Below are positions 52,023 through 64,000 of a stretch of 64,000 bases of DNA, piece by piece. A program made the position numbers and the translations under genes. The first letter of the stretch is position 1, and each line of letters starts with the position of its first letter. The stretch is from NCBI GenBank assembly GCA_008360975.2, contig CM039182.1, positions 46,698,491 through 46,762,490 of the forward strand, in the 5' to 3' direction. Under the pieces are notes generated by a model, which saw nothing but the letters and a program-made list of their open reading frames with translations, made no database searches and was not told the origin of the DNA. This stretch comes from Lichenostomus cassidix. Lineage: Eukaryota > Chordata > Aves > Passeriformes > Meliphagidae.

Positions 52023-53082
52023 CTGTGTCATAGCAGTACTGTTGAGTGTTATTTAGCATTCTTTCATGTCCAGTAAATTGTAGAGATCTTGTTTCTGATG
52101 TTTCTGGCTGCAGCTTTTTTGTTGATACACTTTGAACCCTTCCCGGAAGGCTTTTTATTACTCACTGTTCAAAAACATTTTTAGTTCTTTCCACATATTC
52201 TGACAAAGTGACTGCATATGTCAAAATATATGTATAGCTTCAGCGTTATCTGCTTCTAGCAGCAAGCAAAAGCTGTGGTTCTTTGAGCTATTCTTGGACA
52301 AAGTGAGGACTTAGTATGCTGGGTGTGAAGGTGGGAAAGCACTGAAGAGGAAGGTGAAAACAGGAGACAAAGGAAACTTCTTGTATTCTTCTTAGAGTTG
52401 AGATGTAAATTTTGATTTGCAAAAATAATTAGTAATTGAATTTCCATGGATAAAAAGGCGGAAAAATGTGACTGGGACAGATATACCTGCTGTGTGCTGC
52501 TCTCTTGCATCGAGTCTCATAATTCAGATTTAGTGCTGGATGCTGCTGAAGAACTGTGGAATCCATGTGGCTGGCTGGTGATAAGGTGAGCAGAAGCAGC
52601 AGAGAGCTGTGGCTCATGGAGAACCTTCTTCCTTGGCTGGATCTGCTGACAGGTGAATTTCTGTTCAGCCTCTTCCAGTATGCCAAAAGAGGTTGCCAGA
52701 TGGTACCCCAAACCCCTCAAGGATTTCTCTTATCTCTAATCTGCTGAATACCAGATCATTTTTTGATCACACTTTGAGGTGAGATCACTTTGGAATCATG
52801 AACTTGTGTGAAGTAGAGGTGGTATGTTCCATGTTCCTCTAAAAGATTAGGATAAATGAGTTGCCACTTAACAGTTTGTTACAAAGCAGGTTTGTCAGGG
52901 GAGGCTCATTGCCTGTCTTGAGTCGGGAGCCAGGTGTGCCTGGGACATACTGCATAGATAGACACTGTTCAGAATTAATGCAATTCCCTCTATTCTGTTT
53001 AAGCTTTTTGGAAATGCTCTGAATATTGTATCATGGGGAATTTTTTGAAAGCATTAATTCTCTCTACCTCTTTCATCAGAAG

Positions 53083-53113
53083 CTTTTTTTTTTTTTGCTG
53101 GTTTTTTTTTGTA
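53083..53113. repeat. Poly-T tract interrupted by GCTGG
   Basis: Fourteen or so T, then GCTGG, then a second T run. It has the same style and orientation as the other T-rich tracts of the gene. No acceptor-like AG with an open septin-frame segment follows it. Confidence 0.8.
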
Positions 53114-54150
53114 TGTGAGCTCATAGGGTGTTTGCTATTGAAGCCTTAAAAGTGTTTTGGTCCTGCCCTTTCTGTCATCAAGTACCACTAAATACGTGCA
53201 GTAATCCTCTGGGTAACTCTTCATCTGACTCATATGATTTGTGTCTTACCAAGACAGGTACTATAGAAGATTAAGTGCAGAATTAGTTCTTGGGCAGATG
53301 GGGTGATCCATTTGCTCACAGTCCAAATCTTGTTGGTTGCTGTTCTGAAGGGTTTTCTCGCTTTTTGCCTTGTAACTTACTGAGAAGTTGGGTCAGTTCA
53401 CTGGTTTCAGGGGGTACTTGGCATAATGCTTGGATCTGAAGCCTCTCTCTGGAACCACAGATGGCTGAAAAAGAGTGCAGAAGAATATATGGAAGCTGTT
53501 CTGAAGCTATTTGTTTTTCATCAGCTCTTTTGAGATGTGTCATCCCCATCTCAGTTATGGAGACCTTGAGTGTAGGATACGGATTTTGTATTTTTTTAAT
53601 AAACAAAACCTGGATATGGAAATGATGCTTCTGTGTTTTGGCTGCTTTTTAAGAGTCTTACAAAATAGCAAAGAAAATTTTGAATACTTTGTTGGTAAAC
53701 TTTTTAATCCAAAGTATAAGTTTTGCTAAAATGCAGTAAAATTTTCCCTTTTTTATTTGATTATGTAAGTTGTTGTGTAATGCTGTTTTTGAAAGTTTTT
53801 GGGTGCTTTTTAGGACTTTTTTTCACCACGTCTCTATTTGCTCTTGGCCATATTTGAGTTTATGCATAATGACTATGACTTGAACTATGTTGATAATTTA
53901 TCTACTCAAGCTTGTCGAAACTACTCCGCTTGCCTTTCAGAACAGGCGTCTTAATATCTCGGTTCTAAGCCTGCTAATTAGTAGTCAGCATTGATCATAA
54001 ATCAAAACTAAGCACTATTGTGCATCCTGTACAGGATGAATTAAAAAAGCTTTCTGCCTTGTCACAGGCATGTTTTTCTTGGCACTTCTTGTTTGAGGGT
54101 ATACGAAATGTAGTAGCTGTCTAATGTTGATCCTTCTCAGTTAAACACAC

Positions 54151-54172
54151 TGAAGTTGTTTAAACAACTTCA
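54151..54172. repeat. Perfect 22-bp palindrome
   Basis: The half-site TGAAGTTGTTT is followed immediately by its exact reverse complement, with no spacer. The centre is GTTTAAAC. It is followed to about 54220 by several degenerate copies of AACTTTAAAA and ACAACTT, so it sits in a small repeat-rich patch. Confidence 0.95.
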
Positions 54173-57100
54173 ACTTTAAAAACTTTAACAACAGTGTTTT
54201 AAAACAACTTTAAAAAACAGTGAGTGAAAAATATAAAGATTATTTTAAAGCTGCAGTGTTGCGGTTTTTTAATTAATTTTTTGTAATTTGTTTTTCAGTA
54301 GTGCTGATATATTTGCTTGTATGTAAAACTTGTATGCAAAAAGGTGCTCAGATATGTTGCTTTTTATGAAGACTCAAGATCTGTTATATAATGATGAGTT
54401 TCATGTAGGAGTATGTTTGCTATGTACTGTGTCATCCTTCATTTTCAGAATTTTAAGATCCAAAGATACTAAATTCAGTTTCTTTTAAGACATTCATGTA
54501 TACTTGCCAAAACACTACTCAAAATAGCCTAACCATATTCTGCAGCATATTGCTGCCTGGGTCAATGGTCCAATGTTAGAATTATAAATAAAATTTATTC
54601 AGTGGGCTATGAAATCTCTGAGAATAGAAGTGTGGTTGCAAAAATTGCATTATTTTAGGTAGACTCTTTTCAGTTTTATTTTCTTGAGTGGGATTCATTA
54701 ATAAAATTGAATAGAACTAATTGCTAGTTCCTCCCTAATGGCAGTCAATGGGTTGCCCGCACTAATTATATTCCAAGGCACCAAAATTATTAGAGTTCTC
54801 AGCTTTAGCTCTAGAAGGGAGAGCATCTCTGCTATTTTGTGTGAATGCTGCTGCCTTGGTTGGCAAACCAGCGCCATGTTTTGGTGGGGTTGGTGAAGTG
54901 TCTCTTGGCTCACTGTTGACAGCCTTAGGCCGTCTGAGGAGATGAGGGCTAGAAAATGCTGTTGTGCTATAGATGAAACAATGCTTCTGCATCTGAAGAG
55001 AAAAGGAGTAAACAGAGCAACAGCAAGGCTCTATGGAAGGAAGCTGGAGTCAAAAGTATTAACACAGATATGTATGAAATAGAATCTAAGGAAAAAACTG
55101 TTTTGGGTGTGTTCCTGTTTGGTTGAATAAAGCTTACTTCCTCACCCTCATCTCTGGGTGTGGGAAGACAGACCCTGAAGTTCTGAGGAAGAGGGGAGAA
55201 GGGAGGTTTGTTTCCTTCCCGGATTGAATACAAATTATACCCCTATAATTAGATACTTTATCTAGGAAAAAACTTTTATATAACTAAGGCCAGCAGCAGT
55301 GATCATGCAAAACAGCCCCTTGAGACTGGGGAAGTGTTCCGCATTCAGGTTTTAAATTTACTACTTTGGTAGCCTAACTCGGGATTATAGATGTTTGTGT
55401 TAAGTATTGGAGCTGTTCTCTCCCCATACCTTTTGTCTGGTACCAGAATACTTGTTAGTTCTTGTGAATGGAAGTCACAGTGATCAAGCTGCTGGTTGTC
55501 AAATCCCTTCTATTCTACCACCTTTTGATGACTCTTGGAGCATTTAAAAAAATGCTGAAGACTAAAAATGTCAGGTAATTAATAGATGCTGTTACTGCAC
55601 ATTTTTTGTAGAATTGTGAGACTTTCTGCCCCTGTGAGAGAATATAAATAAGCATTTGCTATTCTACATTTGGTGTTAGTTGGACAATTAGTTAGCACAA
55701 GTGTTACTGGCTAGCAAGTCTCACTTGTGTTCTAGACAGCTGTGTCTACAATTCAGTTTTAGCTCTGATTTAAATTTATTTTTGAAGTAGATCTTCTAGT
55801 TGTTTCCATTTACTGGGCTTACATTCATATAATGGGGCAGTCTGGCAGCATGCGAACTCAATTTCTTTCAGAAAAAATATTAAATCGAAAGGTCCTGTCG
55901 AGGATTACCCCTGATAAGGTCAATTTGTTGATTAGCACTTGGTCCATCTGCCTTGAGGCTTTCACCCAGAAAGAGAAACAGTCAAGAGGACTGAAAGATT
56001 AACATATGCCAACTGCGTGGCAGGAAGGGATGGCCACTGGTGTTTAGAAAACCAAACTTGGTTTTGCCAGTTGTGAAACAGCCTGTACAGCAATAGAATT
56101 TATAAACCTTTTTATAAGTCTATACTTGCAATTAAGCCCATAATAACTGCTTACAAATGAAGGCAATTTTTTCTGAGCATAGCTGTTTCCAGTAAAAGTA
56201 TAAATGTGGCCTTAGGTATAGTAGTAAAGTCTTAGTTCCTGTAGTACAACTTTTTATGCAAATTTTGCAGTGTTTGGCTTTTCTTGTATGTAGGAAATAG
56301 TTCATATTTTCTGTTAGGTGAGGCTGATTTCTTTGAAAGGATAAAAGGAAGCAAGATGTCTATTACAAGCTTTAGAAGTCTGGGGGATTTTTGTGTGTAA
56401 AAACTCTGAGAAACTGTAAAAGTACATGATATATTTAACATGCAGGGTGTAAGTTGTAACTTTACCATTTCAAGTTAGATTGAATTAGCCAGAGCAATTC
56501 TGACTGTATTTTATTGATAGATTACTTTGTCAAGTGTTGCAAACTTCTCAGTAGTAAAAGCTCCTATTTTGTTCATCTTAATCCCATAAATGTCTTAAGT
56601 GGTTAGCATAAACAGGTGACAGTTCAAGATTTGTTGTGGGTTTGCTACATTTGCTTTTCCTAATGAGGAAATCAGCAGCTAGTTCTCTTTCTTCTCTGAT
56701 GGATGGTGGGATTTTAATGATTCCCCCAACCCCATTTGTTCCCATTTGTGACATTTCAAGATGGTTGAGTAAGCATGAAGAGGGATGCAGGAACATAGGC
56801 ATGGTATGTCTGTAGTAGACTTGAGGAGCTTACAAATATTTAAGTAAAGGTCTATAGTCATAATGATCTTAAGGAGAAGGAAGTTAATTTTAACAGCAAA
56901 ATAAGCCAGTGAAAACCTCTTAAAAATCTAGCTGGTATTAAAAGTGTGACCAGGTTTTTTTGTGCTGCTGTACAAACATTGTGAAATGAATGTAGCTTGG
57001 AGCAAATCTGACCTAATTTGAAATAACAAATTTAATGCTAAATGGGTATCTTGTATCTGTTGTCAGAGTCAATATAGTTGAAAATGGCTCTTCTATTTCT

Positions 57101-59540
57101 TCTTGTGCTGCAGACATCACTGGTTTTTATCACATTAGAGATCTTAATGTAGCTCTTTGTGGGCTATTTATACTTATATAAGAAGTTCAAAAAAAAGAAA
57201 TACTTTGGGACTAAAAGATGCCATCCAGGTCACTTTGTGGTTTCCCCACAGTTAAGGCAATTTTCTCTTTTAGTCATTGAAACGATGCCTTTCAAGTTAA
57301 AAAACACTGTAGGCGCCTCCCACCAAGAAAAAAACAAGACCAAAAAACCTGACCTGGGGATATGCTTTTACTTGGAGTACGTTTAGTACACTTGGTACAA
57401 GGACTTCAGGAGTGGTAGTTGAAGTACTTTATTTTTCAGGAAAGGTTTCTGTTTAAATCTTCATTGTTGATGCTTTTAATGGCTCCTTTCAGAATTACAA
57501 CTGGGTAAGTTTTAGGAAAAGTTTTGACCCAAAAATACGCCAGCTTTGCATCCAGTCCTTCAGGATTGTTTCAAGCAGCAGAAAGGGCACAGCTTGTGGC
57601 TGTCATGGGGAAAAGAGAAACCCTTAAATCTAAGACAAGACAGGAGTACACATCTCATACTCGTTTTGCACAGCCAGGGGGTTATGGGCCCCCTGGATAC
57701 TTCTCCATTAATTGGGCAGGCAACTAATAGACAAAGATATTTTTTATTTCTTTTTGAATTTACTGGTATGGTTCAAAGAAACAGTACAGCATTGTGATAG
57801 AGATTACAGCCCTGCATCTGCAGTTGAGGGGGTGGAATATGCTGTGAAATGTAGCTTTGGTGTACAAGTAGCGAGTTGGATCCAATTACCAGTGCTGTTG
57901 GTCACTTCAGTACCTGAATTGCCTCTGGAGCAGTTTAGGCCTATATTTCAAATGAAGCATTATTACAGATGAGTGGGGAGGAAAAAATAAATCTTAATGG
58001 AAATTTGGAAGGAAAGCTTTGCAGGGGCGATAGTGCCAACCTTGATGTTCATTTTACAGAATAGAAGAATTAAGATCAAACTGTAAAAAATAGCTAACCT
58101 GAAACACATGATAGAAAGAGGAAGTTTGTTATGGTTGTTTATGGTGAGTGTGTTTTTGGAAGGATGTTCCTGGGAGAGAAGAGGGCTTATTGATGTATGC
58201 TGTAACACAGCTCAGTGCAACGTATTTTTGCTGAAGTTTGACTCTAGCCTGAAACCATTTTCCACAGCTTTCCAATTGATTTTTCTGCAGTACTGTTTCA
58301 CTGCAGCATAACTCGATACTGGAGTGGCTGGTGCTGCTCTTTGGTATTATACCCAATGTTGGACTCTGTCCTTATTTTCTCTCTGACCAGTGTGTGTGAC
58401 TTAAGTGCTTCACTGTTGAGAATTCTTGTTCAGAAGCAGCATAGATTTGGGCTGCCTAAGTGTAGCTGCTGTTTTCAGATATAGTTAGCAGTTTATTTTT
58501 TGGTTTTATTCAAACTGTCTTATACTTTTTGAAGACTTCCCTACTTTCTCTTCTCACAATTCTCCTCATCCAACCCCAGGTTTTCTGTTAATTCTGGTGT
58601 TTGCTTGCATGCTGGTTTACCTTTGGATGGGTATTCATGTTTGAGACACCTTGCAGTGCAGCATAATGGCTGAACCTGCTGGCTGCATCCTTTTAATTCC
58701 CTATCCTTTAGGCTGCTTAGTTATATCTCTGTTTTTGTGATCTTGGCTTGACTGTTGTCTTGCCTGTACTTTTGAGAGCAAAGTTCCCAATAACACTATA
58801 TAGGTATTCAAGTACAAAAAAACCACCCTAGTTTTTTCATCATGGTAAGTTTGAACAATAGCTGATGTTATTGAAATTGTAAAAGTCCCCCTATTCCCTC
58901 TTCTTTTTATAAGGCTGTTATACTACTAGTCATAGCATTTAAAAATGGCTAGGAAAAACCCGAACTTGCTTCTTCCTTTTCGAAAGTATTAGAATCAGTG
59001 GAAATTCCATGTCAGTGCCTTAGCTACAACTCTGTTTTGGAGTTCTAGACATCATCTGGCAGCTTTTCTTTTTTATATCAATACCAGCAGATTTCTTTGA
59101 TGTGGCTCTTTTTTCCACCAACCAATGTGATGGTGGCAAACTGTCTTTTTCTAGGCTTCCTTCGATCACTTTTAATGTTGGTAGATCTGTAATGTGACCA
59201 GCATAAATTTACCACTGGAAAATAACTGGAGGTGCTGGGTCCTTTGAATGGTTTCCCATCAGAACGTGGCAAGGATGATGAGCATCACAGATGGTAATGT
59301 ATGAAACACTGTGTAGGAAACCACTTTTTTATTGTGGCACTGGGTTCACTATTAGACTTGTTTATTTCAAAGTTTGTGTTTTTCTCATTTTCTCCTAGCT
59401 TTTCAATAATTGCACATCTTTAAAAACTGTAAAACCTGAGTGCATATTTTCATTGAAGTATCATGTGCTTGTCAGCTGCTTTTCCTAGACCAGGTTGTGG
59501 TGCCTTTTAGGAAAATGAGACTTGACTACTTCTCATTGCC

Positions 59541-59639
59541 AAAAAACCCCAAAACCAAAACACAAACACAAAAAAACACAAACACACACACAAAACAAAA
59601 ACAAGCAACACCCCCCCCCACAAAAAAACACCCCAAAAC
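59541..59639. repeat. A/C-rich low-complexity tract
   Basis: About 100 bases on the plus strand consist almost only of A and C, including CACACACACA and a run of nine C. It is the opposite strand pattern to the G/T tracts of the gene and the longest such tract in the window. It is likely unstable in length and hard to sequence through. Confidence 0.9.
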
Positions 59640-60780
59640 TTAAAAGGTTGGCTTGCTTAATGAAAAACAGAACAAAGTGAAGGGGGGAGGGAATTATACT
59701 GTGCATTCCATATGTGGTCAGCCTATTTTTGTCTAGTTTTTCTGTTAAGCTGCTTTTTTTCCCCTCATTTCCCAATGTTTTTTACAGATGCTGGAATTCT
59801 CTTTTATGCTGTTTATTAATGTAGTGGACAATCCTTTAAAGATGCTTAGATGGGAAAATTTTGTTGATGTAGAGGGTGTCAGTGGCATGAGTAAGAGAAT
59901 GGAAATTATTCATAATTTTTAAGTATTTAAAAAATCATGCCTCAGTGGCATTTATAAAGTGTCCCTCCAGTTTAATTAGAAAAACTGTGATCCAGCAATA
60001 GCAACTGTTCCTCTAGGCTGAAGTTCAGATTTTAACCTGGCATAAGTCTGTGCTGCTGCTGAAAAAACTAATAGCACTTGGCCCAAATAGGATTAGTGTG
60101 CAAATCCAGCTGGAGTGTTTTCTGGGGGCTGCAAGAAAGGTTAGCCTTCAGGTTGTGTTAGTCTGTTTGCAGCACAGCAAAGGAAAAACTTGTGTCAGCA
60201 CAAATGCTGAGATGATGCATAAGTCAGTCTTGTAGGGTGGTATTTGAACATCTATCTAGGATATTTTTATACAGTTTTTCAAAACTGTATTTTGTGAATT
60301 CTGTATGCATCTGAAATTTTTGAGAGCTCAAGGAAAGAGCACAACCTGTAGCACTGCTCAGCTTAAGTCATGCATCAGATCAGCTGATATTGGTGGATAT
60401 ACATAACTCTGTACTTTGGCAACATGCTTTTGAGTTGACACTTCTTTAAAGCACTGGTTGTTGCAGTTGCTGCCCAGTGTGGTGTAGGATGAAGGCAAGT
60501 ATTTGTTCTTGGTTTTAAAAGTACAACTTAAATGTTTGTAAATGACACATCCTTTAGTGTAGTGCAGTTGTGGCTTTAAATTAGTTTTGTGTTTCCGATT
60601 CAGGATGTGTGTCTCCAAATGAAACATTTGTGGAGTATGGTAATCTTAGTAGTATGCATTTTCAGATGACTCTCCAAGTTTTTATCAAATGGGAAGCTTT
60701 CACAAATAAACTGTAAACAAATAACTACATGTTAATCAGATGTATCTCACCTGGACTTCCATGCCTCACTGAAGTTTAAC

Positions 60781-60820
60781 TTAGTTTTGTTTGTTTTGGT
60801 TTTTTATTGGGTTTTTTTTT
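60781..60820. repeat. G/T-rich low-complexity tract
   Basis: TTAGTTTTGTTTGTTTTGG followed by T runs broken by GGG. It is the same class as the intron 1 G/T tracts, with the G/T strand again matching the transcribed RNA. Confidence 0.78.
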
Positions 60821-63800
60821 GAAGTCTCATTACTAAAATGACTATTTCAGGAGAAATATGTATCTGATGTATCATTTTGGACAACAAACTAGAAAGGAAT
60901 ATGCTCATTGCTCAAATAAGTTTTTAAAGATGGGACGTGAGGTGTGGGAAGATTTTTGCTGTGGGAGAACAACATTAGATTTCTTCAATTCAGGTTTTGA
61001 AGTTCAGATAAAATAAAAATCCATAGTATTACAAAGGTGCTACCCTTGTATTCTAATTTAAGGAAATGTACAAAAGTATTTCATGTCCTTCTAGCCCTAT
61101 AAAGGCAAATAATTTTTAAGACCACAGTGAAACTCAGCCTTAGCATAGCATAAGTATTGGAATAAAAGATGGGATGAAACTATGATGTTTTGTATTAAAA
61201 AGGTTGAATTACAGAGATACCATTACATTGTAGTGGAGAAGAAATTGCAAGATTTCTTTTTTTTGTAGGTCTTGGAAACATACTGCTGGTAAAAGTGGAA
61301 TATATACAAATTGGCTGATTTAGAGGAAACTGACTATTGACAAGTATTTATTCACCACTTTTTTGCTACATCAGTGCCAGGCAGAGCAGAAAACAATAGC
61401 TGCAACTCAGCAGGCATTGAGACAGAAAAGACTACATCAGATTTTCACTTACTTTTTACCAAGTTAGGGGTTTTTTTGCATTATATTTGACTTAATGATT
61501 TAATCATTTATATGAAAAAATATTTTAAGAATTATGTTTTGTATTTCTTTTGACTAAACTCATTGTGTATCATTCTCGCCCTCTGTAAAGGACAAGCCTG
61601 TGACTTGCCATATTCTGTGTCCTTGGCTCTGGGCTGTGTCCTCTGTAGCTGGCAGGAATTCCAGCAGTCCTGGTCCACCTCCCATTTCTGTCCTTCAGAC
61701 TTATCTGCTACAAAACATAGCAAACACTCTAGACAGGTCTTAGGATATCACCTTATCATCAGACCTGTCCATTTTCCTTTCCACTTTGTAAACAGATGCT
61801 TCTGTTGTGGGCTACAAAAGCAGCTCAGTTTTCTTCTAAGTCATTAGAAAACTGAACAGTGGTGGCAGCAATTTGGAAACAATGGCTTAGCACTTTAACA
61901 AAAGAGTTGCTACCATATTAAAAAGGGTGTAGTCTTGACAACACAAGCTTATTCCAACCTTCCTCACCCATTTTAGAGCTAAAACACCTATTTTTACAAA
62001 TCTAGTGGAGGCTGTCTTACGGAAACAGGAGCACATAACTACCCACACACAACTGAGGTATCAAATTAGTGTGTTTTGCAAGGTTGCTTAAAAGTGGCAG
62101 CAGCGTATCCAGGAGAGCACATCATAGAGATGATCCTCTTGCTCTTTGGTTGGCTAACACCAGACCACAGAAGCAGAATTTTCCTAACTTGCAAACCACA
62201 TTGCCCTAATTTCTCTTTCCTTACTGCCACAATAATATCTCTGGGGTGAACTTGCAGAATTCTGTCTATCTGTATTTTTCTCTTGCCATTTGTGCCAGTT
62301 AAAGGTTTTGTCACACGTAGTTTCTTTTGGGCTGCCTGCTATAAAAAGTGCTTCTGAGGACATTAAAGAAAGAAGGCATCAAGAGGGAAGGTTTGAGGTA
62401 TAGAAAGAAATTTTTACTAGCACTAGAAATCTTTTAAGTCCTTTGACAAATTTTCGTGGAATTGCTTAATGGCAGAGTGTTCCACGTAGGATATTTTGAG
62501 AGCACTTGATATAATTCCAGTAGCTTTAGTTCTGTTCTAGTATAAATTTTCAAGGGAAGAGCTGACAAAGTGTTGAGTAAGTCAATCTAGGTGCTCTTTG
62601 TAGTCTTCTGTAGAGACTAATTAGGTTCCATGTAAATAAAAACAATTTTGTTTTTTGTCCTTTTGAAATTTTCTGTGATGCTCATGCCTTGGTTGTATCA
62701 CTTGGGTGGGATTTTGAGTAAGATGCTGCCTAAAGTACTTGACCTTTCTCTCCTTTTACTCAAGTTGATGTGTGGAGCTTCTTGTTCTTGAGTTGCATGC
62801 ATGCCAAACTGAGATGTTTACCCTGTATCTGTACCCAGTATTTTAGTCTTAAAGATTAAGAAAACCCCATCAGTCCTTGTTATTTTTTCATTAGCATTTA
62901 GATAGCTGTGTCATTTTTGTTTTTGTCCAAGTAATGAAAGAGCCTGCTGTGGCTAATCTGTGATCTGTGTTCATTAATGTACCTTTCATTATTTAGTCAG
63001 CAAATGCTAGCAGTTATGTACTGGAAATGCTGTACAATTGGTTGTCAACAGTAATGTAGTGATGACAAATTTCATGTCCCTATAATCTTTATCTGCATTT
63101 TTAAAAATAAGTCATATAATCAGGGAATACATTTATCCCTGTATTTGCCTCCAGAGAGGAAGTCCAGCTCTGCAGCTTTCTCTAGATGCATAATACTTTC
63201 AGACCAAGCAGTGGTGATCTCAGATGTTTGCTTTCTTAGCCTTAAACAGAGCATCCTGCTTCAGTGTTTTTCACTACAGTTTTTGTTCCTCTTGCTTTGA
63301 TGTTTGAAGCAATATGATTTTTTTCTTCTCTTGCAAAGGCTCTTTATGTTCACTCTGTCAAAGCCTGTGGAAATTGAAGGTATATCCTGGTTATGATGTT
63401 TAACCATAGAAGATTTGTCCTGGAACTCTGCAGCTCTTGTCATTTCCAGTTGAATTCTTTAACCTAGTTCCTTCACAGAGAGCTTGTGCATTCAGATTTT
63501 CCATGTAGGTCAGTTTTGACAACTTCTTGTTGCTTGTAATGCCTCTGAAGCTGCATTGCAGTATGACTACAGCTTAGACACAGTTTTATTTCACCTAACA
63601 TAGAAAACAAAGCAAGGTAAGCTTTGGCAAACCTGGACCGTAGCTGCTAATTGTAGGCTTGTAATTCCATGCAACTTATGCTTGGATACTGAAGCTCAGA
63701 TTGTTGCATTTCAGCTGTTCTTGGTACTAGATATGAGTGGACCAATGCCATGGAGTGGTTTTTTTCATCTGCAGTAAAGTTGAAGAACTAAAAGTAAAGA

Positions 63801-64000
63801 GAAACTTGTGGTTTTGGTTCCTTGGTTTTACTGCACTGCAACTTTTTGTCCAAAATGCTGAAAGATTGCTTCCTTTGCCTTATGATAAATTAGGGAGCAT
63901 GTCCTATTTTAAATGGCTACTTTGCAGACATGCTGTTTATCAGGAGCAAAGGCTGTATATGCAATTAGAGGATATAAGCCTTTCTCCAGGAAGTGCCACA

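Larger units (their letters stand above)
38166..64000 (+). other. SEPTIN7: SEPTIN7 intron downstream of the QQKN exon, incomplete
   Basis: At least 25.8 kb follow the GTAAGT donor without a recognisable septin exon. I looked for the P-loop segment (VVGESGLGKST) and the TDLYSPEYPGPSHR segment and found neither. By eye the plus strand is richer in T than A throughout, as expected of intron. It contains an exon-like 75-base segment (43365-43439), a CR1 remnant (49724-49787), (TG)13 at 49069, a tandem duplication at 51987, a 22-bp palindrome at 54151, and A/C and G/T tracts at 59541 and 60781. Long plus-strand frames such as 44365-44790 encode Phe/Leu/Cys/Val-rich peptides from T-rich DNA and start with TTG, so I do not call them genes. 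Confidence 0.85.

Overview
The window looks like nuclear DNA from a bird. Two clear copies of the CR1 LINE are present (15710-16127 on the minus strand, 34822-35146 on the plus strand). One ends in the ATTCTGTGAT-type tail typical of avian CR1. I recognised no mammalian L1, Alu or B-type repeats, and genes are sparse. The species cannot be fixed from this sequence. The frequent GGTTTTTTT/GTTT tracts recall songbird introns, but that is an impression only. || The one gene I can identify is SEPTIN7 (septin-7, a filament-forming GTPase), on the plus strand and cut off by the right edge. Exon 38063-38165 encodes the conserved N-terminal stretch from [11 protein letters not shown] to [11 protein letters not shown] and has a textbook acceptor and donor. 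About 18 kb upstream lies a strong CpG island (about 18.8-20.6 kb) with GC boxes, an ETS-type site and an ATG in a strong Kozak context that runs straight into a GTGAGT donor (19848-19857). This is the natural candidate for promoter and exon 1. The next septin exon, carrying the P-loop, is not seen before base 64000. || Layout: 1 to about 18.8 kb is upstream flank with no gene I can recognise, one CR1, small tandem and simple repeats, and a few stretches that look like conserved non-coding DNA. About 18.8-20.6 kb is the CpG-island promoter. 19852-38062 is intron 1 if the model is right, with an old and a younger CR1, G/T-rich tracts and an 18-bp palindrome. 38063-38165 is the coding exon. 38166-64000 is the next intron, incomplete, with a CR1 remnant, a (TG)13 tract, a 22-bp palindrome and one exon-like 75-base segment. 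|| The most interesting points concern splicing. Joining the obvious exon 1 (ending ATG-G) directly to the 38063 exon is out of frame and stops after six codons. Something is missing or wrong: a small exon, another first exon, or an indel. A 17-base segment behind a very strong pyrimidine tract (20516-20532) would restore the frame. A second exon-like segment of 75 bases (43365-43439) is open in the septin frame and phase-neutral, but would break the first glycine of the P-loop. I see no sign of a new defence, mobile or biosynthetic system here. Most open frames in the window are chance runs in T-rich intron or GC-rich island DNA.
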